From positions 1,736,001-1,800,000 of the forward strand of contig NZ_CP016282.1 of assembly GCF_001679725.1 (NCBI RefSeq): 64,000 nucleotides of DNA, in the 5' to 3' direction. Shown here in pieces: positions 34,016 to 43,329 of this stretch (position 1 is the stretch's first letter; each line of letters begins with the position of its first letter). The notes under the pieces are model-generated. The model saw nothing but the letters and a program-made list of their open reading frames with translations. It ran no database searches and was not told where the DNA came from. The stretch comes from Cryobacterium arcticum (GTDB lineage Bacteria > Actinomycetota > Actinomycetes > Actinomycetales > Microbacteriaceae). Made by a program: the position numbers and the translations under genes.

Positions 34016-35860
34016 CTAGTCCTGGGCGTTCGTGCGCACCGGCACCGCCGCTGTGACCGGATTGGCCCCGTAGAGGTTCTGGATCTCGGCGGCGAAGTCG
34101 CGCAGGATCACGTCGCGCTTGATGCTCATCTTGGGGGTGAGGTACCCGGCGGCCTCGGTGAGCTCGATGGGCAGCACCACGAACTTCCGGATCGATTCGG
34201 CCCGCGACACCGTCTCGTTGGCGTGGTCGATGGCGCGCTGCACCTCGGCCAGCACCTTGGGGTGCACCGACGCGTCCATGAGCGACAGGCCCGCGTCTTC
34301 GTGGTTGTTTTTCAGCCAGACCGGCAGCATCTCGGGGTCGAGCGTGACGAGGGCCGCGATGAACGGCTTCTGGTCGCCGACTACCACGACCTGACCGACC
34401 AGCGGGTTGGACCGGATGGGGTCCTCCAGCGCGGCCGGGGCGACGTTCTTGCCGCCGGCGGTCACGATGATCTCTTTCTTTCGCCCGGTGATCGAGAGGA
34501 AACCCTCGGAGTCGAGGGCGCCGATGTCCCCGGTCTTCAGCCAGCCGTCGTCGAACGCGGCGGCCGTGGCCTCGGGGTTGTGCCAGTACTCGGTGAAGAC
34601 GTTGACGCCCTTCACCTCGATCTCACCGTCATCCATGACCCGCACCGACACACCCGGAAGTGCCGGTCCGACGGTGCCGATCTTCGACTTGGTGGCCAGG
34701 TTCACGGTCGCAGGCGCCGTGGTCTCCGTGAGGCCGTAGCCCTCCAGGATGACGATGCCCAGGCTGTGGAAGAAATGGCCCAGGTGCGCGCCGAGCGGCG
34801 CGGACCCCGACACGGCGTACTTGACCTTGCCGCCCATGGCGGCTCGGAGCTTGCTGTAGACGAGCCTGTCGAAGAGGGCGAACTTGATCTTCATGCCCAG
34901 CGGGATTCGTTCGCCGGCCTCGACGAGCTTGGAGTGCTCGACGGCGACCTCCGACGCGGCCTCGAAGATCTTGCCCTTGCCACCGGCTTCGGCCTTCTGC
35001 TCGGCGGAGTTGTAGACCTTCTCGAACACCCGCGGAACGGCCAGCAGGAAGGTGGGCTTGAAGCTCCCTAGCGACGGCAGCAGCTGCCGGGTGTCCGGCT
35101 GGTGGCCGACCCGCACGCCGCCGTGCACGCAGAGCACCGAGATGAAGCGGGCGAAGACGTGGGCGGTGGTGATGAACAGCAGCGTGGATGCGCCCTCAGG
35201 GTCGGTGAGCACCGGCTTGAGCGCGATCCCGGCGTTGCGGCTGGTCTCCACGAAGTTGCTGTGGCTGAGCACGCAGCCCTTGGGGCGCCCGGTGGAACCG
35301 GAGGTGTAGATGAGGGTGGCCATGTCCGAGCCGACCGCCAGGCTGCGGCGGCGTTCGATCTCGGCATCCGGAACGTCGACGCCGCGGGAGGCGAGCTTGT
35401 CGAGGTCGCCGAGGTCGATCTGCCAGACCGTCTCGACGCCGGGCAGGTCAGGGTGCACTTCGTCGAACCGGGCGAAGTGGTCCGCAGTCTCCACGATGAG
35501 CGCCGTTGCTCCCGAGTCGCTGAGGATCCACTGGATCTGGCTGGGTGAGCTGGTCTCGTAGACCGGGACCAGGATCGCGCCGGCGAACCAGACGGCGAAG
35601 TCGATCAACGTCCACTCGTACCGGGTCTTGCAGGTCAAGCCGATCTTGTCGCCCGGTTGGACACCGGAGGCGACGAGGCCCTTGGCGAGGGCGACGACCT
35701 CGGCGTGGAACTCCATGGTGGTGACCGGCAGCCATCCGCCCTGGTCCGGGCGGGAGAACAGCACGGAGTGCGGGGTCAGGGCGAGGCGGTCGACCAGCAG
35801 GTCGGTGACATTCGCGTTCGGGTCGGCGGGGACGACGGCGGGCTCATCGAACTGTTTCAC
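34016..35860 (-). CDS. Long-chain acyl-CoA synthetase (FadD15-like)
   Basis: A 614-aa AMP-forming enzyme that activates fatty acids to acyl-CoA. Motif A is YTSGSTGRPKG near 185; the hinge-region ITGRKKEIIVTAGGKNVAP and GYGLTETTAP motifs follow. Length fits bacterial FadD15-type proteins, and synteny with the glk-plsC-aroG order of C. glutamicum supports that name. GTG start 35860 is preceded by AAAGGAG at a good distance. Divergent from the glucokinase gene across about 200 bp. Confidence 0.92.
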   Translation of the reverse strand: MKQFDEPAVVPADPNANVTDLLVDRLALTPHSVLFSRPDQGGWLPVTTMEFHAEVVALAKGLVASGVQPGDKIGLTCKTRYEWTLIDFAVWFAGAILVPVYETSSPSQIQWILSDSGATALIVETADHFARFDEVHPDLPGVETVWQIDLGDLDKLASRGVDVPDAEIERRRSLAVGSDMATLIYTSGSTGRPKGCVLSHSNFVETSRNAGIALKPVLTDPEGASTLLFITTAHVFARFISVLCVHGGVRVGHQPDTRQLLPSLGSFKPTFLLAVPRVFEKVYNSAEQKAEAGGKGKIFEAASEVAVEHSKLVEAGERIPLGMKIKFALFDRLVYSKLRAAMGGKVKYAVSGSAPLGAHLGHFFHSLGIVILEGYGLTETTAPATVNLATKSKIGTVGPALPGVSVRVMDDGEIEVKGVNVFTEYWHNPEATAAAFDDGWLKTGDIGALDSEGFLSITGRKKEIIVTAGGKNVAPAALEDPIRSNPLVGQVVVVGDQKPFIAALVTLDPEMLPVWLKNNHEDAGLSLMDASVHPKVLAEVQRAIDHANETVSRAESIRKFVVLPIELTEAAGYLTPKMSIKRDVILRDFAAEIQNLYGANPVTAAVPVRTNAQD

Positions 35861-36062
35861 GGTAACTCCTTTGGCACCGGACGGGTAAGTGCGACCAGCC
35901 TAGCCGTGAAACGACTTGAGCCTCGCGATTCTCCCGGCGGCATACTCGTTTACTACACTCTAGGGGGTGCCTCCGTGGTCGTTCAGGTCGCTCTCGCGCC
36001 CAGGCCGGTGTGCAACCGGCTGAAGAACCTCCCTGAAGCTCCACCAACGAAAGGTGTCAGTC

Positions 36063-37010
36063 GTGCACGCCATTGGGATTGACATCGGCGGGACCAAGAT
36101 CGCCGGTGCCCTCGTCGACGAATTCGGAACCATCATCAAGTCGGACCGCCGCCCCACCGAGGCCGCGGATCCGCGTGAGATCGAGGACGCCGTCGTCGAG
36201 ATGATCGAAGGACTCTCCGCGGGTGAAGATGTCGTCGCCGCGGGTGTGGCCGCCGCCGGGTTCATCGACGCCGCTCAGTCGACGGTCTACTACGCCCCCA
36301 ACATCAACTGGCGCAACGAGCCGTTGCGCGAGAAGCTCGAGTCCCGCCTGTCGGTTCCCATCATCATCGAGAACGACGCCAACGCGGCCGGCTGGGCCGA
36401 GTTCTGCTTCGGCGCCGGCCGGCTCTACAGCGACATGGTGACCCTCACCATCGGCACCGGCGTCGGCGGGGCCATCGTCTCTCGCGACAAGCTCTTCCGT
36501 GGCGGCTTCGGTGTGGGCGCCGAGCTGGGCCACATGCGCGTCGTGCCCGACGGACTGCCCTGCGGCTGCGGCGCGCACGGCTGCATCGAACAGTACGGCT
36601 CCGGACGTGCCCTGCTGCGCATCGCCAACGAATTCGCGGATGCCGGCGGCATCGGGCTGGGCCTGGCAGCGTCGCGCGCCAAGCGCGGCAAGCTCACCGG
36701 CAAGGATGTCGGCCGCTTCATCCAGGACGGCGATCCCGGTGCCCTGGCGGCGCTCCGCCAGCTCGGCGCCTCGCTCGGGCAGGCCTGCGCGAGCCTGGCC
36801 GCGGTCCTCGACCCGCAGGTCTTCGTCTTCGGCGGCGGCGTGGCCGCGGCCGGCGAGCTGCTGCTCGAGCCCATCCGCAGCGCCTACCTCGACAACCTGC
36901 CGGCCCGTGGCTACCACCCGGAGGCCGAATTCGCCATCGCCGAGTTGGTCAACGATGCCGGCGTCGTCGGCGCCGCCGATCTCGCCCGCCGACACGTCAC
37001 CGGTGAGTAG
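36063..37010 (+). CDS. glk: ROK-family glucokinase
   Basis: A 315-aa sugar kinase. The N-terminal phosphate loop is GIDIGGTKIAGALVD. The zinc-binding ROK signature CGCGAHGCIEQYGSG is near 170, preceded by the glucose-binding AELGHMRV. The ATP-binding GTGVGGAI is also present. Phosphorylates glucose, with ATP or polyphosphate as possible donors. GTG at 36063 has GAAAGG eight bases upstream; the GTG at 36054 overlaps that site and is not used. Confidence 0.92.
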   Translation: MHAIGIDIGGTKIAGALVDEFGTIIKSDRRPTEAADPREIEDAVVEMIEGLSAGEDVVAAGVAAAGFIDAAQSTVYYAPNINWRNEPLREKLESRLSVPIIIENDANAAGWAEFCFGAGRLYSDMVTLTIGTGVGGAIVSRDKLFRGGFGVGAELGHMRVVPDGLPCGCGAHGCIEQYGSGRALLRIANEFADAGGIGLGLAASRAKRGKLTGKDVGRFIQDGDPGALAALRQLGASLGQACASLAAVLDPQVFVFGGGVAAAGELLLEPIRSAYLDNLPARGYHPEAEFAIAELVNDAGVVGAADLARRHVTGE

Positions 37011-37011
37011 G

Positions 37012-37052
37012 CTGACTGTGCTCGAGGACAGCGCAGTGCTGAGCACCGTCAG
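37012..37052 (+). other. Long-loop hairpin between glk and the acyltransferase gene
   Basis: Arms 37012-37023 and 37041-37052 pair over 12 bp with one mismatch around 17 bases. It lies right after the glk stop and ends 12 bases before the acyltransferase ATG, so it could limit read-through or translation of the downstream gene. No T-run. Confidence 0.45.
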
Positions 37053-37064
37053 GTAAGGACACCG

Positions 37065-37754
37065 ATGTTCTACTGGTTCATGAAGAATATTGTCGCGGGC
37101 CCGCTCCTGCTCGGCCTGTTCCGGCCCTGGGTGATCGGGCTCGACAACATCCCCAAAGAGGGCGGCGTGGTGCTCGCGAGCAATCATCTGTCCTTCATCG
37201 ACTCGGTCTTCCTGCCGCTCGTCGTGCCGCGCCGGGTCGTGTTCCTGGCCAAGAGCGAGTACTTCACGGGGACGGGCCTCAAGGGATGGGCCACCCGGCA
37301 GTTCTTCAAAGCCACCGGACAGCTGCCCATCGACCGCTCCGGCGGCAAGGCCTCCGAAGACTCCCTCAACACCGGGCTCGCGGTCCTGAACGCCGGGGGA
37401 GCCCTCGGCATCTACCCCGAGGGCACTCGCAGCCCGGACGCGCGCATGTACCGCGGCCGCACGGGCGTGGCCCGGATGGTGCTCGAGGCGGGCGTCCCCG
37501 TCGTGCCCGTTGCCATGATCGACACCGAGAAGGCCATGCCCACCGGCACCCGGATCCCCAAGGTGCGACGCATCGGCATCGTGATCGGCAAGCCGCTGGA
37601 CTTCAGCCGGTTCGAGGGAATGGAGGGCGACAGGTTCGTGTTGCGCTCCGTGACGGACGAGCTGATGTACGAACTGCGCCGCCTCAGCACGCAGGAATAT
37701 GTCGACGTCTATGCCACCAGCGTCAAGGAGAAGCGCGCCAGCCTTTCACGCTAG
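37065..37754 (+). CDS. 1-acyl-sn-glycerol-3-phosphate acyltransferase (PlsC family)
   Basis: A 229-aa acyltransferase of phospholipid synthesis. The HX4D catalytic motif appears as NHLSFID near 45, and the glycerophosphate-binding motif as YPEGTRSPD near 122. A short hydrophobic N-terminus anchors it to the membrane. ATG at 37065. It has the same neighbours as in corynebacteria and mycobacteria, upstream of aroG. The exact acceptor is not certain. Confidence 0.92.
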   Translation: MFYWFMKNIVAGPLLLGLFRPWVIGLDNIPKEGGVVLASNHLSFIDSVFLPLVVPRRVVFLAKSEYFTGTGLKGWATRQFFKATGQLPIDRSGGKASEDSLNTGLAVLNAGGALGIYPEGTRSPDARMYRGRTGVARMVLEAGVPVVPVAMIDTEKAMPTGTRIPKVRRIGIVIGKPLDFSRFEGMEGDRFVLRSVTDELMYELRRLSTQEYVDVYATSVKEKRASLSR

Positions 37755-37810
37755 GCTCGAATATCCCTCACGGGTCGTGTGCGCTTGCCGCGCCCGTGAC
37801 GTTCACCCCA

Positions 37811-37829
37811 GGCCCGCACCGAGCGGGCC
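37811..37829. other. Hairpin in the aroG leader
   Basis: GGCCCGC (37811-37817) and GCGGGCC (37823-37829) form a perfect 7-bp stem with a 5-base loop. There is no T-run. The 100-bp leader before aroG also has a weaker outer stem. A role in termination of the acyltransferase transcript or in aroG control is possible. Confidence 0.4.
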
Positions 37830-37855
37830 GAAGAAGAGAAAACAGGCTCAGTCCC

Positions 37856-39226
37856 GTGGTAGACCCCACCGAACCGGTTGTAATGGCAGACACATCTGTA
37901 ATCAACGGGCTGGACTATTGGCGCACCCTTCCCATCAAGCAGCAGCCGGCCTGGCCGGATGCCGACGCCGTGGCCGCCGCCTCCGCCGAGCTGGCCACCC
38001 AGCCGCCGTTGGTCTTCGCCGGCGAGGTCGACATCCTGCGCGACCGCCTGGCCCAGGCTGCCCGTGGCGAGGCCTTCCTGCTGCAGGGCGGCGACTGTGC
38101 CGAGACCTTCAGCGGCGCCACGGCAGAGCAGATCCGCAACCGGGTCAAGACCGTGCTGCAGATGGCCGTCGTCCTCACCTACGGCGCCTCCATGCCCGTC
38201 GTGAAGATGGGCCGTATGGCCGGCCAGTTCGCCAAGCCGCGCTCGAGCGACTTCGAGACCCGCGGCGACGTGACCCTGCCCGCCTACCGCGGCGACATCG
38301 TGAACGGCTACGACTTCACGCCGGAGTCCCGCGAGGCCGACCCCGACCGCTTGGTCAAGGCGTACCACACGAGCGCCTCCACCCTCAATCTGATCCGTGC
38401 GTTCACGCAGGGCGGCTTCGCCGACCTCCGCCAGGTGCACAGCTGGAACCAGGGCTTCGCGAAGAACCCCGCCAACCAGCGCTACGAGGGCCTGGCCAAG
38501 GACATCGACCGCGCCATCAAGTTCATGATCGCCTGTGGCGCCGACTTCGAGGCCATGCGCCGCACGGAGTTCTACACCAGCCACGAGGGTCTGCTGATGG
38601 ACTACGAGCGCCCCATGACGCGCATCGACTCCCGCACCGGCACGCCGTACAACACCTCGGCGCACTTCGTCTGGATCGGGGAGCGCACCCGCGAGATCGA
38701 CGGCGCCCACGTGGACTTCCTCTCCCGCGTGCGCAACCCCATCGGCGTCAAGCTCGGCCCGAGCACCTCGATCGACGACATGCTGCGCCTGATCGACAAG
38801 CTCGACCCCGACCGCGAACCCGGCCGGCTGACCTTCATCACCCGGATGGGCGCCGGCAAGATCCGCGACGCCCTGCCGCCGCTGCTCGAGGCCATCAAGG
38901 CCAGCGACGCGACACCGCTCTGGGTCACCGACCCCATGCACGGCAACGGCGTCACCACGCCCACCGGGTACAAGACCCGTCGCTTCGACGACGTCGTCGA
39001 CGAGGTCAAGGGCTTCTTCGAGGCGCACCGCGCGGTGGGCACCCACCCGGGCGGCATCCACGTCGAACTCACGGGAGACGACGTCACCGAATGCCTCGGC
39101 GGCTCCGAGCACATCGACGAGGCCGCTCTGGCGACCCGGTACGAGTCGCTCTGTGACCCGCGCCTGAACCACATGCAGTCCCTGGAACTCGCGTTCCTGG
39201 TGGCCGAGGAGCTGGCTGCCCGCTAG
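37856..39226 (+). CDS. aroG: 3-deoxy-7-phosphoheptulonate synthase, class II (DAHP synthase)
   Basis: This 456-aa enzyme makes DAHP from PEP and erythrose-4-phosphate, the first shikimate-pathway step. Class II features are visible: QGGDCAETF near the metal/PEP site, RMAGQFAKPRSS, and LWVTDPMHGNG with the catalytic His. Length is typical of plant-like class II enzymes. GTG 37856 is chosen for family length; ATG 37883 is possible. Neither has a strong ribosome site. Convergent with the PASTA kinase gene, as in M. tuberculosis. Confidence 0.95.
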   Translation: MVDPTEPVVMADTSVINGLDYWRTLPIKQQPAWPDADAVAAASAELATQPPLVFAGEVDILRDRLAQAARGEAFLLQGGDCAETFSGATAEQIRNRVKTVLQMAVVLTYGASMPVVKMGRMAGQFAKPRSSDFETRGDVTLPAYRGDIVNGYDFTPESREADPDRLVKAYHTSASTLNLIRAFTQGGFADLRQVHSWNQGFAKNPANQRYEGLAKDIDRAIKFMIACGADFEAMRRTEFYTSHEGLLMDYERPMTRIDSRTGTPYNTSAHFVWIGERTREIDGAHVDFLSRVRNPIGVKLGPSTSIDDMLRLIDKLDPDREPGRLTFITRMGAGKIRDALPPLLEAIKASDATPLWVTDPMHGNGVTTPTGYKTRRFDDVVDEVKGFFEAHRAVGTHPGGIHVELTGDDVTECLGGSEHIDEAALATRYESLCDPRLNHMQSLELAFLVAEELAAR

Positions 39227-39256
39227 CAGCCCGCGGGCACACCCGCAGTACGGCCG

Positions 39257-39289
39257 AACGCGGCCCCGGTCATCCGGGGCCGCGTTTGC
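39257..39289 (+). terminator. Terminator after aroG
   Basis: AACGCGGCCCCGG (39257-39269) pairs perfectly with CCGGGGCCGCGTT (39274-39286) across a 4-base loop and is followed by a short T-run. It lies 30 bases after the aroG stop. Confidence 0.88.
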
Positions 39290-39374
39290 TGTCCATGCCG
39301 GAGCGAGCATACAAACGGGTGCCCCCATCACGTGGCCCGTGGTGCGGGCTTGTGGTGCGGGACCCTGGTGCGAG

Positions 39375-41321
39375 CTAGCCGAACGGGTTCGTCGGCTTGA
39401 GCGTGATTGTGCTGCCCTTGGGCAGCGAGGTTCCGGCGACAGGGTCGGTCGAGGCGACGCTCAGCAGGGCCGCGATGGCGTCCGCGCCGGGGTTGTAGCT
39501 CAGCTTGAAGCCGAGGTCGGTCAGCGTGTTCTTGGCCTCGGACCAGCCCTGTCCGACCACATCGGGGACCTCGACGGGCTCGGGACCGCGGGAGACCGTG
39601 AGCGTGATGACCGAGCCCTTCCGGAGCGGCCCGCCACTGGCCGGCGCGGCCGAGATGACCTTGCCCTTTGCCACGGTCTCACTGTAGGTCTCAGGCCCTG
39701 AACGGCCCTCGAGGTCCTGGTCGGCGAGGGTGTCGATGGCGTCCTCGAGGGTCTGGCCGGTGACGTCGGTGACGTCGCCGAGGGAGACCGCGTAGTTGAT
39801 CGTGGCGCCCTCGAACGAGTCGCCGCCCTGCGAGACGTCGCCGCCGTCGCTGTCACGGGTGGCCGAGATGACCAGGCCCTTCTTGACGGTGTTGGAGAAG
39901 ATCTCGTCCACAGTTCCCGGCACAGCCAAGGCGTCGCTGATCGCCGTCGCGGCGGCGTCAGGGGTCAGGCCTGCCAGGGTCGGGAGCACGATCGGGGCGG
40001 GCCCCTGTGACACGTTGACGGTCACCGTGCTGCCCTTGGCCACACGGGTCCCGTCGCCGGGGTTGGTGCCGACAACGAGCCCGGCGGGGATCTCGGTGCT
40101 GTACGCCGTGCCGGGGGCTGCGACCAGGCCGAGTGCCTCCAGCTGCGCGGTGGCCTCCTCCGGAGAGGCCGAGGTCAGGCTGGGCACGGCGATCTCCGAG
40201 CCGGGGCCGACCCCGAAGTACCAGCCGGCGCCGCCCGCGAGGGCCGCCAGCAGCACGATCAGGGTGAAGAGCCAGTAGCCGCGGCGGCGACGCTTCTGAG
40301 TCGTGCCGGCCAGCTGATCGGTGCTGTCCACCTCGCCCGTCTCGGGGTCGGGGGCGATCAGGGTCGCCGCGGCCGCCAGGGGAGCGCGGCCGAGGATCTG
40401 CGTCTCGGCGTCGGCCGAGGTGGCCACGACGCTCCGGGGCAGCACCATGGTGGCCTGCATGGCGGTCTGGTCGTTCGGGCGCACCAGTTTTTCCACGTCG
40501 AGGAGCTGGTCGAGCATCACCCGGGCGTCTCGCGGGCGTTCCTCGGGGTCGCGGGCCGTGGCCCACAGCACGAGCTCGTCGAGTTCCTGGGGCACGCCGG
40601 GGGCAACCAGGCTGGGCATCGGAACGGTGTCGTTGGCGTGCTGGTAGGCCACCTGCATGGGCGCCTCACCGACATAGGGCTGCTCGCCGGTGAGCATCTC
40701 GTAGGTCATGATGCCGAGGGCGTAGATATCGCTCCGGGCATCCGCGATGCCGCGGGTGACGAGTTCGGGGGAGAGGTACGCGACAGTGCCCAGCAGGGCC
40801 TGGCCGGTGGCGGTGTTGTTGTTCACCGCCCGGGCCAGCCCGAAGTCGCCGATCTTGATGCGGCCGTCATCGGCGAGCAGCACGTTCTCCGGCTTGACGT
40901 CGCGGTGCACGATGCCGGCCTTGTGGGCGGCGGCGAGGCCGGAGAGCACGGCCTCGAGGATGTCCATGGTCTGCTCGGGGGTGAGCCGGCCGTAGTCCTT
41001 GAGCAGGTCGCGCAGCGTGATTCCGGGCAGGTGCTCCATCACCAGGTAGGCGATGTCGGCGTCCTGGCCCTGGTCGAAGACGTTCACAACGTTCGGGTGC
41101 GCCAGGCGCGCCGCCGAGCGGGCCTCCTGGATGAAGCGGCTGCGGAACGCGTTGTCGTCGGCCAGGTGGCCGTGCATGATCTTGATCGCCACCCGGCGCT
41201 CGAGGCGCAGGTCGGTGGCGAGGTACACGGTGGCCATACCGCCGCGGGCGATCCGGGAGCGCACCTGATAGCGGCCGTCGATGAGACGGCCGATCATGGG
41301 GTCAGTGGGGCTTTCGGTCAC
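39375..41321 (-). CDS. Ser/Thr protein kinase with PASTA domains (PknL/PknB-like)
   Basis: A 648-aa receptor kinase. The cytoplasmic kinase domain is at about 17-275, with ATP-binding K47 in VAIK, HRDVKPEN at 139-146, DFG at 159-161 and a Thr-containing activation loop before GTVAYLSPE. A basic RRRRRGYW-like stretch precedes one transmembrane helix (about 345-367). Four PASTA domains follow outside the cell, which suits sensing of peptidoglycan or lipid II. Its position beside aroG and the Rv2175c-like gene matches pknL, but PknL of M. tuberculosis lacks PASTA domains, so it may act more like PknB. Start ATG 41321. Confidence 0.93.
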   Translation of the reverse strand: MTESPTDPMIGRLIDGRYQVRSRIARGGMATVYLATDLRLERRVAIKIMHGHLADDNAFRSRFIQEARSAARLAHPNVVNVFDQGQDADIAYLVMEHLPGITLRDLLKDYGRLTPEQTMDILEAVLSGLAAAHKAGIVHRDVKPENVLLADDGRIKIGDFGLARAVNNNTATGQALLGTVAYLSPELVTRGIADARSDIYALGIMTYEMLTGEQPYVGEAPMQVAYQHANDTVPMPSLVAPGVPQELDELVLWATARDPEERPRDARVMLDQLLDVEKLVRPNDQTAMQATMVLPRSVVATSADAETQILGRAPLAAAATLIAPDPETGEVDSTDQLAGTTQKRRRRGYWLFTLIVLLAALAGGAGWYFGVGPGSEIAVPSLTSASPEEATAQLEALGLVAAPGTAYSTEIPAGLVVGTNPGDGTRVAKGSTVTVNVSQGPAPIVLPTLAGLTPDAAATAISDALAVPGTVDEIFSNTVKKGLVISATRDSDGGDVSQGGDSFEGATINYAVSLGDVTDVTGQTLEDAIDTLADQDLEGRSGPETYSETVAKGKVISAAPASGGPLRKGSVITLTVSRGPEPVEVPDVVGQGWSEAKNTLTDLGFKLSYNPGADAIAALLSVASTDPVAGTSLPKGSTITLKPTNPFG

Positions 41322-41432
41322 CCGTCGAGTCTACGGAATTCTCGCGCGTTCCTCGGGATCGACCACCAGCGCGGCGGGACACGATTCGATCACTGTCTCC
41401 AGCGTCGACCGCGTGCGGCCGGTCGGGGCCGG

Positions 41433-42788
41433 TCAGCCGAGTTCGGCGAGCCAGCTCCTGGCAGAAGCCTCCCAATTGGCGTAGAGGTCGGGGTAGGCGG
41501 AGATCTGCACGGCCTGGGCCGCCTGGGTGACCGTCATGCTCTGCCAATTCGGGATGTCCAGCAGCCCGCGGGTGACACCGGCGTTGGGGTTGACCGGGCC
41601 GCCGAAGAAGGCACGGCTGGCGCGCTCGGCATCCATGACCTGCTCGGCGGTTCCCCAGCCGGAGCTCGGCCGCTGCTGGAAGAGTCCGAGTGAGTCGCGG
41701 TCGCCGTAGTTGATGTTGCGCAGGCCGGACTCCTGGGCGGCCGCGGCCAGGGCGACGACCAGGGCGGCGTCGTTGGCTCCGGCCTGGCGTCCGACGGCGA
41801 TGATCAGCCGCGCGTTCGCGGCCATCTCCGAGGTCAGGGGGGTGACGGTTTCGCGCACGGCCGTGGCCGCAGGCGCGACGGTCGCGGTCGGGGTGACGAC
41901 AACGGCGGGTGCGGCGTCCAGCACGGGCGCCGAACCGGGGATCTTCAAGACCTGGCCGGGGTGGATGACGCTCGACCAGCCCAGGCCGTTGGCCTCGAGG
42001 ACCGCCTGCACCGAGACGCCGGCGGCGCCGGCCACCTTGTCGACGGTGTCGCCGGAGACCACGGTGTGGCTGCCGGTCGACGCCGACGTGGCGGAAGCGA
42101 GCGAGACCTGGGGTCCACCGGCCACGGCGGACGATCCGGCCGCCGGGAGCACGATGACCTGGCCGGGGAAGATGATGCTGTCGCGGCCCAGACCGTTGGC
42201 ACGGAAGACGGCATCGGCGCTCACGCCGTTGGCGGCCGCGATCCCGCTGAGGGTGTCGCCGGAACGGATCGTGTAGCGAGTGAGTTCGCTGGCGACCGCC
42301 GCCGGGGCGGCCGCTGCCGTCACCGGGGAGGTGGAGAGCGTGAGGACCTGGCCGGGGAAGATGACCGCGCTCCAGCCCAGGCCGTTGAGCGCGAGGACGG
42401 ACGCCGTCGAGAGACCGAACTTGCCCGCGATGGCGCTGATGGTGTCGCCGTCGACGACCGTGTACTGGTTCGGAGCCGGGGTCGACGTCGCCGGGCGCAC
42501 GGTCTGGACCGGCTTGACCGCCGCCTGGGGCAGCGTCGTGCGGGTCTTCAACGGCTTCTTCAGGGCAGTGGCCGCCTGGGCGGGTGACGCCAGGTTGAAC
42601 ACGATGGCCACGGTGCTCACGAGGACCAGGGGGATGCTCGCCACCGCTCCCCAGGAGCGCCGCGCACCGGTCTTCGCCGGTCGGCGTCGTGCTGCGGGGC
42701 GCACGACCGCCGACTCGACGGGGGAGTCAGCACCGGGGGAGTCGGCGGTGACCGTCCCCGATTCGATTTTGCTGGCTCTGACCGGCAT
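41433..42788 (-). CDS. LysM-repeat cell-wall protein with lytic-transglycosylase-like C-terminus
   Basis: A 451-aa secreted wall protein. A basic N-terminus and hydrophobic helix (about 45-70) form an export signal. Three LysM modules follow at roughly 108-150, 175-218 and 240-283 (each with SGDT/DGDT...NGLG...PGQVL). The last 130 residues contain AAAQESGLRN and GDRDSLGLFQQRPSSGWG, like a lysozyme/transglycosylase-type fold with a likely catalytic Glu. It should bind and cut peptidoglycan. ATG 42788 has AGGAC upstream; a TTG farther upstream is unlikely. It is in the same orientation as the kinase gene and 111 bp downstream of a convergent-free gap. Confidence 0.85.
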   Translation of the reverse strand: MPVRASKIESGTVTADSPGADSPVESAVVRPAARRRPAKTGARRSWGAVASIPLVLVSTVAIVFNLASPAQAATALKKPLKTRTTLPQAAVKPVQTVRPATSTPAPNQYTVVDGDTISAIAGKFGLSTASVLALNGLGWSAVIFPGQVLTLSTSPVTAAAAPAAVASELTRYTIRSGDTLSGIAAANGVSADAVFRANGLGRDSIIFPGQVIVLPAAGSSAVAGGPQVSLASATSASTGSHTVVSGDTVDKVAGAAGVSVQAVLEANGLGWSSVIHPGQVLKIPGSAPVLDAAPAVVVTPTATVAPAATAVRETVTPLTSEMAANARLIIAVGRQAGANDAALVVALAAAAQESGLRNINYGDRDSLGLFQQRPSSGWGTAEQVMDAERASRAFFGGPVNPNAGVTRGLLDIPNWQSMTVTQAAQAVQISAYPDLYANWEASARSWLAELG

Positions 42789-42938
42789 TGCACGTCCTAT
42801 CGATAGATGATGTGTCCTCAACGCTCACACAGAAGCGAGGCCGAGTCAATTAACCACGCGGCAACGACCCAGATCACCCGCGTGACCGGGGCTGATAGGG
42901 GGTTTGTCGCCGGTGCTGAATCGTGGGAGGCTTGGAAG

Positions 42939-43307
42939 GTGACCGATTCGTCTTCCGCTCCACAGCAGTCCGTTCCTTCCTCCACCCCCGAGTGGTACTC
43001 CATCCCCGACCTCGTCGAGGTCCTCGGGATCAGCCACAGCCGGGTGCGCCAGCTCATCGAAGACAAGCACCTTCTCGCGATCCGTCGCGACGGCAAGGTC
43101 AGCGTCCCGGCGTCCTTCATTCGTGAGGGAGCACCGGTGGGTGAGCTTCGCGGCACGCTGATCGTGCTCTCCGATGACGGCTTCACCGACGAGCAGGCCA
43201 TGGAATGGCTGCTCGAGGTGGACGACAGCCTCGGCGTTCCCCCCATCGACGCACTCCTGGCCGGACGCAAGGCCGAGGTTCGCCGAGTGGCGCAGGCCCT
43301 GGCCTGA
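42939..43307 (+). CDS. DNA-binding protein of the Rv2175c family
   Basis: A 122-aa protein with a winged/excisionase-type HTH, YSIPDLVEVLGISHSRVRQLIEDKHLL (split: YSIPDLVEVLGIS, then HSRVRQLI), and the conserved C-terminal region GTLIVLSDDGFTD and IDALLAGRK. In M. tuberculosis, Rv2175c is phosphorylated by PknL, which blocks DNA binding. Here the PASTA kinase is two genes away and the Ser/Thr-rich start (TDSSS, SSTP) offers possible target residues. GTG 42939 has GGGAGG upstream; a longer frame to 42807 lacks support. Confidence 0.87.
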   Translation: MTDSSSAPQQSVPSSTPEWYSIPDLVEVLGISHSRVRQLIEDKHLLAIRRDGKVSVPASFIREGAPVGELRGTLIVLSDDGFTDEQAMEWLLEVDDSLGVPPIDALLAGRKAEVRRVAQALA

Positions 43308-43329
43308 TCCGGCCCGGCCGCTCGAACGC

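Noticed and set aside
37286..37855. N-terminal extension of the DAHP synthase back into the acyltransferase gene
   Set aside because: The added residues are a frame-shifted reading of the acyltransferase; the class II enzyme family length is matched from 37856.
42797..42806. CTATCGATAG palindrome upstream of the LysM gene
   Set aside because: Only 10 bp and overlapping the ribosome-binding region; no second copy or partner found, so it is likely chance.
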